Assembly: GCA_016937795.1 (NCBI GenBank)
Contig: JAFGVV010000027.1
Span: forward strand, 124,001-188,000
Source of the DNA: Paludibacteraceae bacterium
GTDB taxonomy: Bacteria; Bacteroidota; Bacteroidia; Bacteroidales; Paludibacteraceae
DNA length: 64,000 nucleotides
Direction: 5' to 3'
The notes below the pieces were generated by a model, which did not search any database, had not been told where the DNA came from, and worked only from the letters and a program-made list of their open reading frames with translations. Shown here in pieces: positions 25,482 through 33,351 of the stretch (positions are counted from its first letter, which is position 1; every line of letters starts with the position of its first letter). Made by a program: the position numbers and the translations under genes.

Positions 25482-27989
25482 TTATTTTCTAAGTTGATCG
25501 TCGAGCATTTTCATAAAGTATCCACCTACTACCGAACGCGCCTTGAAACCAACAGCTGAACCGTCGTTTGTACGATGCCAGTCGCACAATGGAACGCGCG
25601 ATGGCGTTTCGTTGGCATAAGTATGCACAGGAACTACTATGGCACGGAAATCTTCGGGTTTTTCGGTCATAGTTGCTGTCCACAAAATCCAGTCGGATTT
25701 GCTGTAGTTTTCGCGACTATCGAGCGGTAGACCGTATTTATTCTGTTTTGTGAGATAGTATTTAATTTCTTTTTTAGCAATGTTTTCGTCGAATACATTC
25801 AGTGCAAGTGTTTTATCCCAAACCAGATTGTATTTTTGACTCCAGGTGCCTGCTTTGTCGAATGTAAGTCGGTAATGGTCGCCATCGCGTGCCATTTCTT
25901 CCCATTTTGCAGCCATTTCTTTTGCAATGGCAGTGTATTTTGCAGCTACATCGTTTTTACCCAGCATTCCGGCCATTTTTCCGTAACCGGCAATTCCAAG
26001 AATGGCTTTGATCGAAAGGTTGGCATTGTGTGCAAAGTGACCAGCAAAATCGTCGGTACAAAGCTGATTTTCAGGATCCATTCCTGCTTCAACTAAATAG
26101 TCAGCCCATGTGGTAAGCGTACTCCAATGGTTTTGAGCGTAATTGGCATTTCCTTCAACTACAGCAATAGCAGTAGTCAGAATCAGCATATTACCGCTTT
26201 CTTCAACCGGCATATCGCCACCATAAACCTGTCCGTTGGCAATAGGATAAGTACCAAGGTCGTGTGCTGCAAAAGGTTTTGTCCAACGACCGCTTTCGCT
26301 GTAATGGAAAATAGGAGTGAGCATTCCTTTCAGCAAATCGGGATTGTAAATCAGGAACAAAGGAGCCGAAGGATAAGTGACGTCCACTGTGTTGATACAA
26401 CCGTTACTGTTGTTTTCTTTCGAAAGGAAAAGCAGATTTCCATCCTTGTCTTTCACCAGTTTGTGAGCTACAATAGCCTGACGGTAAGCCAGAGCACAAA
26501 GTTCAGCATATTCGCGACCACCTGCTTTTTCGGCATCGGCCAGCATTTTTGCGTCGAAAGCTTTACATTGCGACAACAGTGCATCGTAACTGCACGAAGC
26601 TCTTTCGAAAGCGGCAAAAATATCCACTTTTCCATCCTGTTTCCAGTAAGGCAAAAGTTTGTGGAACATGTATTCAATCGAATACAAATCGTCGTAACCA
26701 ATCATTACAAAACCATCGGCCATGGCTCCGGGATTTACTTTGCCCAAATCGTTGGAATAAGCAAGCACCGACATTTTTTCGCGCATGTTTTTCGGAAGGT
26801 TTTTTACATCGGTAGTGGCTGTAATTTTGCCTGTTTTGTTGAACGACTGTTTGGCGTCGAAATAATCCACAGCTTCGAGTTGTTCGCTTGCTTTCAGACG
26901 GTTGGCCATGTAAAGATAACCCCAGTCGATACGCAAATCGTCGCCGGCACGTCCCAGAATTGGTTGGTTGATGGTTCCGGTTTTTACGTAAGTCATGCCG
27001 TTTTTAGTGATTTTGTCGAACATTACAGGCTGACTGTCGATATTCACTGCCAATTGCGGAGTAGCTTCGAAATAAACCTGCACATCGTGTGCTTTTTTGT
27101 CGAGCGAAGTTACCGAGTAGCTGATGTAGTTAATCGGAGTGCTTACCAAATCAAGATCGTTGAGCAGGATAGGTGCTGTGAATGTAAGTTCCAGTTGCAC
27201 AGGGCCACATGCGAAGTTATAAATGGTTTGAGTGGCATTTACCACTACAGATTTCTGTACAGCTTTGTTTTCGAAGCCGGTGTTTAGTTCCACGCGTTTC
27301 AGCAAGCCAAAATCGACAAATGCACCGCCTGTACGATTGTGACAATGAGCTGCAATCACATTTTTACCAGGTTTCAGCGTTTTCTTTACTTTGGCATCAA
27401 GCTCCTGATATACATGGTTTTTCCATGTGTATCCTGTTTCGATTACTTTAATGCCGTTGATGTAAAGTTCGAAAATATCGTCGTGCGAATACAGAAGCGT
27501 CATCAGTTCGTTGCTGAGATCTTTGTTCAGATCGAAGCTGCGACGGATCCAAATGTCTTTGCTGTTCCAGTCGGTAGCGCGGGTAGGAGCGTCGTTGTTT
27601 CCAAACGAGCCTTTGCTATCGCGCCATTTACTGTCGTCGAAGTTTGTTTCGAACCAGTTATTGGCAGGTTTTTGCTCGGTTACTTTGGCATCCCAACGTT
27701 CGGCGGGCAGAATGGTTTCGTATTTTGCTTCGTCCACACCCATAAAACGATATGTTTTACCATCGACTCTGATGGCACCTATGAGTGATTGTTTTTTGCC
27801 TGTCCAATGTTCTGTAGTTGTACTGTTTAGCTCATCGGAAGGCGACCAAACGCTAAAGTAAGGATCGGAAGTGAGCAGGGGGACCGAGGGAGCCCTGAGC
27901 GGCTTAACTTCGTTCGCAGTTTGCGTTTTTTTGGCCGTAAGAGTCAATACCGACGCTGAAAGCATCAGTAACAACAAAGGTTTTCTCAT
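25482..27989 (-). CDS. Secreted DUF4965/DUF1793 (GtaA glutaminase-like) protein with an inserted galactose-binding-like module
   Basis: 835 residues with a signal peptide (MRKPLLLLMLSASVLTLTA). The start LRAPSVPLLTSDPYFSVWS is the DUF4964-type opening of this family. Blocks such as CALAYRQAIVAHKL, DVTYPSAPLFLIYNP, GGDMPVEESGNMLILTTAIA and NQLCTDDFAGHFAHNANLSI mark the DUF4965/DUF1793 (alpha/alpha) catalytic-type region. Fungal relatives are described as glutaminase A; bacterial members sit in glycan loci with unproven activity. Residues about 108-232 are a separate beta-sandwich (DWNSKDIWIRRSF, LYINGIKVIE, NVIAAHCHNRTGG) closely resembling a module of the GH2 enzyme at 59845-62376. A paralogue is cut by the right window edge (62738-64000). 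Confidence 0.8.
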   Translation of the reverse strand: MRKPLLLLMLSASVLTLTAKKTQTANEVKPLRAPSVPLLTSDPYFSVWSPSDELNSTTTEHWTGKKQSLIGAIRVDGKTYRFMGVDEAKYETILPAERWDAKVTEQKPANNWFETNFDDSKWRDSKGSFGNNDAPTRATDWNSKDIWIRRSFDLNKDLSNELMTLLYSHDDIFELYINGIKVIETGYTWKNHVYQELDAKVKKTLKPGKNVIAAHCHNRTGGAFVDFGLLKRVELNTGFENKAVQKSVVVNATQTIYNFACGPVQLELTFTAPILLNDLDLVSTPINYISYSVTSLDKKAHDVQVYFEATPQLAVNIDSQPVMFDKITKNGMTYVKTGTINQPILGRAGDDLRIDWGYLYMANRLKASEQLEAVDYFDAKQSFNKTGKITATTDVKNLPKNMREKMSVLAYSNDLGKVNPGAMADGFVMIGYDDLYSIEYMFHKLLPYWKQDGKVDIFAAFERASCSYDALLSQCKAFDAKMLADAEKAGGREYAELCALAYRQAIVAHKLVKDKDGNLLFLSKENNSNGCINTVDVTYPSAPLFLIYNPDLLKGMLTPIFHYSESGRWTKPFAAHDLGTYPIANGQVYGGDMPVEESGNMLILTTAIAVVEGNANYAQNHWSTLTTWADYLVEAGMDPENQLCTDDFAGHFAHNANLSIKAILGIAGYGKMAGMLGKNDVAAKYTAIAKEMAAKWEEMARDGDHYRLTFDKAGTWSQKYNLVWDKTLALNVFDENIAKKEIKYYLTKQNKYGLPLDSRENYSKSDWILWTATMTEKPEDFRAIVVPVHTYANETPSRVPLCDWHRTNDGSAVGFKARSVVGGYFMKMLDDQLRK

Positions 27990-28048
27990 GATAATTTAAT
28001 TAAAAGTTTATTTTAGTTTTTATTTTGATACGATATTTGGAGAGTTTA

Positions 28049-29149
28049 TCATATAGTTCCTGAAGGTTTTGTGAGTATTGAATCGCTCGGAGCAGGCGGG
28101 TCAATTAAAGGTTGTCCGTTTTCGTCCCAGCGAATTTTTTGCATTCGCGGTGTACGTGTATCCGAGATTCCCGGAGGATCGTTCGGGATACTGCGTGCAT
28201 GATAGAGCATGAAGGTTTCTGTGCCATCGGGCGATGGAACAAAGCATACATTACCGGTAGAGTAAATATCAATTTGTGGCCGCTGTTTGAAAACGGGATG
28301 AGCCGATTTTGTCCACGACTCAGGATCGAGCAAATCACTGTTAATGTCGGCAGTGAGTTTTCCTACGGCGTAAAATGGTGTCCATAAGCCACTTGCGCTA
28401 TAGAAAATGTGTATTTTGTTCTTTTTTTTGCTTAACAGAAACTGAGGCGCTTCGTTTACATAGATGGTGTAAGCTGTTTTACTTCCGTCGGGATTTATCC
28501 ATTGTCGTTCCCATTCCTGTTCGGGTTTAGAGAGCAAAACTCTGTCCGATTCAATGGTCCACGGGTTTTTCATGCGTGCGATGTAAATACATTGTTGCTC
28601 AATGTTTACTCGTCGCGATTGCCATCCTGACCATGCCATGTAAAGTTCATTTCCCAGTTTTATTACTGTGGGATGAATTCCCCAATTATTATCCTTGTCG
28701 GTACTAATTCGCCCCTTCGATATGAATTCTCCTTCGAGCGGATCTTCCGAACTGTTTTCGATCACATAAAGCTGATGGTTGTCGCTGTTGCCATCATCAG
28801 CTTCGTAATAGATGTACCATTTTCCATCGATTCGATGAATTTCCGGCGCCCAGAGATTGTTGGATTCCTCCTTTTTCGTAGGAACCCATACCGTTTTTTG
28901 CGGAGCAGTACGCAATTCTGTGAGGTCTTTGGTTTTCCATAACACAATATTATTTCCCGTTTCCTGAGTGTAATAATAATATCCGTTGTGATAAACCGCC
29001 CAGGGTTTATTACCCGCGTCGAGAATAGGATTTGTGTAGGTCTCTTGTTGCGCTACCACCTTTTCAGCTTCGTGGGTTTTATTTTTCTGACAGGCACTTA
29101 AGCATGCAACTATCAGAAATAATAGTGAGAAGATTTTAATTTTTTTCAT
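28049..29149 (-). CDS. GH43-like lipoprotein with two catalytic acids apparently replaced
   Basis: 366 residues with a lipoprotein signal (LFLIVACLSAC, acylated Cys about residue 20). The five-bladed GH43 fold is recognisable from NPILDAGNKPWAVYHNGYYY, GNNIVLWKTKDLTEL, NNLWAPEIHRIDGKWYIYY, and VNEAPQFLL. In active GH43 enzymes the first block carries the base as G-x-D-P-x; here it reads GNKPW with Lys48. The Asp that tunes the acid (usually I-D-x/G-T) is His159 in GIHPT. Only the acid Glu233 remains. It may be a binding protein or a divergent enzyme. It is first in the run GH43 - DUF4965 - GH92 - GH92 (gaps 59, 165 and 67 bp) and divergent from the locus starting at 29750. Confidence 0.78.
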   Translation of the reverse strand: MKKIKIFSLLFLIVACLSACQKNKTHEAEKVVAQQETYTNPILDAGNKPWAVYHNGYYYYTQETGNNIVLWKTKDLTELRTAPQKTVWVPTKKEESNNLWAPEIHRIDGKWYIYYEADDGNSDNHQLYVIENSSEDPLEGEFISKGRISTDKDNNWGIHPTVIKLGNELYMAWSGWQSRRVNIEQQCIYIARMKNPWTIESDRVLLSKPEQEWERQWINPDGSKTAYTIYVNEAPQFLLSKKKNKIHIFYSASGLWTPFYAVGKLTADINSDLLDPESWTKSAHPVFKQRPQIDIYSTGNVCFVPSPDGTETFMLYHARSIPNDPPGISDTRTPRMQKIRWDENGQPLIDPPAPSDSILTKPSGTI

Positions 29150-29749
29150 GTATCCCTTAAAACTAGGAGTTGTATATATGTTCGTTTGATCGAAATCGTT
29201 ACCTGATGGAGTTTAGTGAAATTTTTCAATGCAAAGAAACAAAATTTCCAGTTCACTTATATAAAAGATGCTATTCAAATAAGAATAGAATTTGACCAAG
29301 CTGTTTTTTTCCGTTTTGTGCTTTGTTTTCGGTTCATATTTACTGTGTAAAACAATAGCAAAAATTCCGTCGTTTCGTAAAGTATTATACTCCCTGTTTT
29401 TGTACAATAAGAATTGCGCTTTGGTCTGGCTGTTGCGATTAGCTAAAAGTTTTTTTCTGTTTCTAAATATCATACTATCTGTATTATACTGTGCCTTTGC
29501 AATGTGCCTGTAAAGCAATAGTGTATGATATTGCTGTTTTATTTGGTCAGAAAGTTTCTTTTTTTGAATAACCTGTGTTTAGCTGCTGATTTTAATTGCT
29601 CTTATCTTTGCCTTATCCAAATCATCTGTATTTCATACATTCATAATATCAGTTTTCAACCGATTTTGTTTTGTAATGTAAGGTCAGTTGATTTTTAATA
29701 CCAAAATTAAATAAACATCACTATTATTAATCTTAAAAATTATTGTTTT
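29150..29749. other. Divergent intergenic region upstream of the SusCD/FAS1 locus
   Basis: About 600 bp of AT-rich DNA. Short open frames on both strands lack any recognisable domain or signal peptide. A plus-strand promoter at 29578-29610 is the one clear element; no clear minus-strand promoter was found for the GH43-like gene. Confidence 0.6.
29578..29610 (+). promoter_or_regulatory. Promoter of the SusCD/FAS1 locus
   Basis: TTTA (29578-29581, near the -33 consensus TTTG), 21-bp spacer, then TATCTTTG (29603-29610), a full TAnnTTTG -7 match. Predicted start near 29617 leaves a leader of about 130 nt before the ATG at 29750. Confidence 0.5.
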
Positions 29750-32700
29750 ATGAAAAAAACGTACTTATTCTGGTATCTGGTGATATTGCTGGGAGCAATA
29801 TCGGGCGTCAGTGCACAGGTGGCGCCGGACAATGCAAGTCTGGTTCATCAATGGACTTTTGACGATGGAACAGCCAACGACGTTGTAGGCGGACTCAACG
29901 GGGTGCTTAAAGATGGAGCAACAGTAAAAAACAAAGCACTGAATCTGACCACTGGCGGATTTGTTGAGCTTGATGCTGCTGAGCTTGCAATCAATACTTA
30001 TAGTGAACTTACAGTAGAGGGTTGGTACACTTCGCTTGCGGGCGCTAACAATTCGTTTCATATGCTATATTATTTTGGAGGGCAAAATGGAACAAGTGGT
30101 GTGAATTACACTTGTATAACGCCTGCCCGTGGAAACAATGTTAGCCGCGCTATGATATCGGTTTCTGGTTTTGGAAACGAAAACGGAGTTGATGGCCCTG
30201 AATTGGACGATGGTCTTTTGCACCACATGGTTTGTGTGATCGATGCTTATACGCTTACTTTTTATATAGATGGTGTGATGCAGAATTTTATCGATATTCA
30301 GGGCACTGAAATGTTAGCTGGTCTTGGAAATACATTGGCTTATTTTGGAAAGGGTGGTTTTACCAACGACCCTACTTTTAAAGCCAATATCCATAAGATG
30401 AGTATTTATAATGCTGCTTTAACTGCTGATAATGTAAGTTATTTATTTAGCGAAGGACCAGAAGCTGATGCATTGATTTCACCCTCGCAATCTTCTGTTG
30501 CATTTGATCAACGTCATTATGCGCAAGTGCTTACTGTATCAGGTATAGCACTTACTGAACAAATCACAATTACAACTCCCGAACACATTTATGCAGAGCC
30601 TTCTACTTTACCCGCTAACGCAACAAATGTTGAATTCACTTTGATGTACGATGAATCTGGCGAGCCTGTAGATGGTGATATCATACTTTTAAGCGGTACT
30701 ACCGAAGCCCGCATTGCTGTGAAAGCTGTATCGGATGCTGATTGTTTTGTAGCGCTGTATCCTGAACTTGAGAATATGATTACCGATGGTGGTATGAACG
30801 ATCTTAAGAACTTTGGTGGTTGGGGTGATAAGTCAGTTAAAAATATAATTGACCATCCTGATTTTGTGTATTGCGGTGCAAATACCATACAGATTGGAAG
30901 TGAAGATATCAGAGGTTCGCTTGATTTTCCTATGGATAATTTATTAACACCAAGTACTACCTACCGTCTGAAGTTGATGGTTAAAACAACAGCACGTTTC
31001 AATTTGGGTATCGAACGTTTCGATGGTAATAATAAAATGCTTGTTCCTTTAAATACACAAGGCGAATGGCAGGTTATTGACACAACTTTTTCTACCGGGG
31101 CAGAATTTCCTGCTAATCCTGTGATGTATATTAATAACTGGGACGGAGATGGCGGTCAGCTTGGTATGGCATATGTCGATAATTGGGAGCTTTATGTGTC
31201 GCCCGATAAAAAAATTGTACCTACAGTAACAGGTTTGGCTTTTGACAATAGTATGACTTTTGGTGAGTTTAAGGTAACTGCAAACAATCTCGATGAGGAA
31301 ATTGTGATTACTGCTCCTGCAGGTATAACTGTTGATCCGGCTGTACTTCCTTTAGATGCTTCTGTTGCTTTACTCACAGTTACATACGATGGTACTACTG
31401 CAGTTGATGGCAACATTTTACTGAAAAGTGGTGATGTTGAAGCTACAGTTAAAGTAAAATCAACAAATGATTCAGAATGCTTCGTTCCTTTGGAAGAAGG
31501 TAATCTTGTTACTGATCCAAAAATGAATAGTCTCAGCAGTTATTCAGTTCGTAGTTCAGTGTCATTGGCAAGTATTATTTCGGAACCCGAAAATGTATAT
31601 TGCGGTGCATATTCGATGAAAGTGGGTAATGGAAAAAATACTGATAGTGGATTCCTCGATCTGCCTCTTGCTGGTCTTGTAACTGCTAATTCAGCATATA
31701 AAGTAAAATTAATGGCCAAAACAAATGGCATATTTAATATTGGTATCGAGCACATTGATGTGTATGCACCTAACGAGGGCAAACTGATCGTTCCTGTAAA
31801 TACTAATAATGAATGGCAGGCTGTAGAATTTTACTTTACAACCGGAGCTGAACTGCCCACCAATCCGGTGATATACTTCAATAATTGGCCAGGCGATGGA
31901 GCTACTGGTACTGTAGCATTTGTCGATAACTGGGAGATTTATCCTACTACTGATCAGGTGATTACACTCTCTAAAACTGCTATGGCTTTCGACGAAGAGT
32001 ATCTGTTTGAAGATATGATTGTTAACTCGAGCAATTTATCTTCTGATATTACAATTACTGCTCCTGCCGGTATTACAGTAGAGCCAGCAACTCTTTCGGC
32101 AGCCTCAACTTCGGCAGCTGTAAGTATTTATTATGATGGCACAACTGCAGTTGATGGGTTTGTAACTTTCACAAGTGGAGCAACTGAGGTAAATGTAAAA
32201 GTGAAAAGCGCTAGTAATAGTTGCTTTGTCGACGATAATTCAAGTTATATGAACCTGATTCCCGATCCTTTCTTTACATCTGTAACTAACTTTGATGGCT
32301 GGGGTACATTTGGTGTTGTGACTATCAATGAGTCCGATTCAGTATTCTGCGGTAGCAGGTGTGGTAAAATTACTACACGTGGAAACTTTCAGGTGCCTCT
32401 CACCGGCTTGCTTTATCCAAACACATATTATCAATCAAAAATAATGTTGCGTACTATTGGAGGTGCATTCCGCATGGGTATCAATAATCATGACAAAGCA
32501 TTCCAGGGTGGTATCGACAAAGATTATCCTTCTGATTACGTTGATAGTGTGGACACTCAAGGCGAATGGGAAGAATATGTGTTCGAATTTGTAACGGGAG
32601 AAGAAGTGGGTGAAACGCCGGTGATTTTTTTCAACAACGATCATCAACAGGGTAAAATTGCTTATCTCGATAACTGGACACTTCGTCAGAAATATCCAAC

Positions 32701-32959
32701 TGCTGTCAATGATTTGAATGAAGCTACAAGCAAAATATTTGTTCAAAACAAGAAAATTGTTGCCGAGTTCAATGCTTTCGAATCGTCTAATGCTCGCATT
32801 ACTGTATTCAATATGCAGGGCGCAGCGCTTGCCGATGAGTTGTTTGCAGCAGCAAGTGGTTACAATAAAAAGCAAATCAATACGCAACTCAAATCAGGTA
32901 TTTATATTGTTCGTTTATCGTACAACGGAATACTTGAGTATCGTAAGGTGATTTTGTAA
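29750..32959 (+). CDS. Secreted lectin-like protein: LamG domain, three Ig/CBM repeats, T9SS sorting domain
   Basis: 1069 residues, signal peptide to about 22 (GVSAQ). Residues ~28-235 look like a LamG/concanavalin domain (LVHQWTFDDGTANDVVGGLN, TFYIDGVMQNF, ANIHKMSIYNAALTADNVSY). Then come three tandem units of about 247 residues (approximately 236-482, 483-731, 732-979). Each pairs a small Ig-like domain (ITITAPAGITVEPATL) with a CBM4/9-like beta-sandwich that begins after a conserved Cys-Phe-Val and ends VDNWE(L/I)Y. The C-terminus (ARITVFNMQGAAL...SGIYIVRLSYNG) is a T9SS-type domain. No catalytic module is seen, so a surface-displayed or released glycan-binding protein is inferred. A terminator follows, partly separating it from the genes downstream. 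Confidence 0.72.
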   Translation: MKKTYLFWYLVILLGAISGVSAQVAPDNASLVHQWTFDDGTANDVVGGLNGVLKDGATVKNKALNLTTGGFVELDAAELAINTYSELTVEGWYTSLAGANNSFHMLYYFGGQNGTSGVNYTCITPARGNNVSRAMISVSGFGNENGVDGPELDDGLLHHMVCVIDAYTLTFYIDGVMQNFIDIQGTEMLAGLGNTLAYFGKGGFTNDPTFKANIHKMSIYNAALTADNVSYLFSEGPEADALISPSQSSVAFDQRHYAQVLTVSGIALTEQITITTPEHIYAEPSTLPANATNVEFTLMYDESGEPVDGDIILLSGTTEARIAVKAVSDADCFVALYPELENMITDGGMNDLKNFGGWGDKSVKNIIDHPDFVYCGANTIQIGSEDIRGSLDFPMDNLLTPSTTYRLKLMVKTTARFNLGIERFDGNNKMLVPLNTQGEWQVIDTTFSTGAEFPANPVMYINNWDGDGGQLGMAYVDNWELYVSPDKKIVPTVTGLAFDNSMTFGEFKVTANNLDEEIVITAPAGITVDPAVLPLDASVALLTVTYDGTTAVDGNILLKSGDVEATVKVKSTNDSECFVPLEEGNLVTDPKMNSLSSYSVRSSVSLASIISEPENVYCGAYSMKVGNGKNTDSGFLDLPLAGLVTANSAYKVKLMAKTNGIFNIGIEHIDVYAPNEGKLIVPVNTNNEWQAVEFYFTTGAELPTNPVIYFNNWPGDGATGTVAFVDNWEIYPTTDQVITLSKTAMAFDEEYLFEDMIVNSSNLSSDITITAPAGITVEPATLSAASTSAAVSIYYDGTTAVDGFVTFTSGATEVNVKVKSASNSCFVDDNSSYMNLIPDPFFTSVTNFDGWGTFGVVTINESDSVFCGSRCGKITTRGNFQVPLTGLLYPNTYYQSKIMLRTIGGAFRMGINNHDKAFQGGIDKDYPSDYVDSVDTQGEWEEYVFEFVTGEEVGETPVIFFNNDHQQGKIAYLDNWTLRQKYPTAVNDLNEATSKIFVQNKKIVAEFNAFESSNARITVFNMQGAALADELFAAASGYNKKQINTQLKSGIYIVRLSYNGILEYRKVIL

Positions 32960-32992
32960 GCTTATTCTTAAATGAGTCTTTTATAATTAATA

Positions 32993-33024
32993 AGCCGGTT
33001 GGGATTTCCGAATCCCGACCGGCT
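32993..33024 (+). terminator. Terminator hairpin after the lectin-like gene
   Basis: AGCCGGTTGGGATT (32993-33006) pairs with 33011-33024 over a TCCG loop (14 bp, one G-T pair). The T-rich stretch starts 12 nt later (CGTTTTTCTTTTTA), so termination may be partial. Confidence 0.65.
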
Positions 33025-33351
33025 CATTGAAATCCCGTTTTTCTTTTTATTTTTCATTGTCTTTGAAAAGACCCGTTTTGTTAACCCTATTACTGATTCA
33101 AAAAAAAATTGTTACTCCTATGTGTAAGCTACACCCATCCTGCTGTTTTTTAATATCAACCCCAATGCAGCATTTTTCATTCTTTTCGGGTGTTTTAATA
33201 TGTTATATTTCTTCTGAATTTTTCATCTGAGAGACATTTTCGAATGTTTCAAATGTTTACTGCTTTATTAATCTATCGAATTTTCTATCAAAGCGATATA
33301 TATTCAATTCAACAATATTAAGTATTACTATTAATTAGATAGCCATAAAAA
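33025..33351 (+). other. Intergenic spacer before the first FAS1 gene
   Basis: About 330 bp, AT-rich. A 67-codon frame at 33027-33230 shows no domain and is probably not a gene. No TAnnTTTG promoter was found, so the FAS1 gene may rely on read-through from upstream or on a non-consensus promoter. Confidence 0.5.

Noticed and set aside
26127..27287. 386-codon open frame on the plus strand, opposite the DUF4965 gene
   Set aside because: It is antisense to a well-supported gene, has no signal peptide or domain and is rich in Cys, His, Phe and Ser as expected from reverse reading of this codon usage.
29213..29518. 101-codon minus-strand frame in the divergent spacer (and a 73-codon plus-strand frame inside it)
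   Set aside because: No domain, AT-driven composition and competing frames on both strands.
33027..33230. 67-codon frame after the lectin-like gene
   Set aside because: Starts beside the terminator hairpin, has no recognisable domain and does not fit the spacing of the following FAS1 gene.
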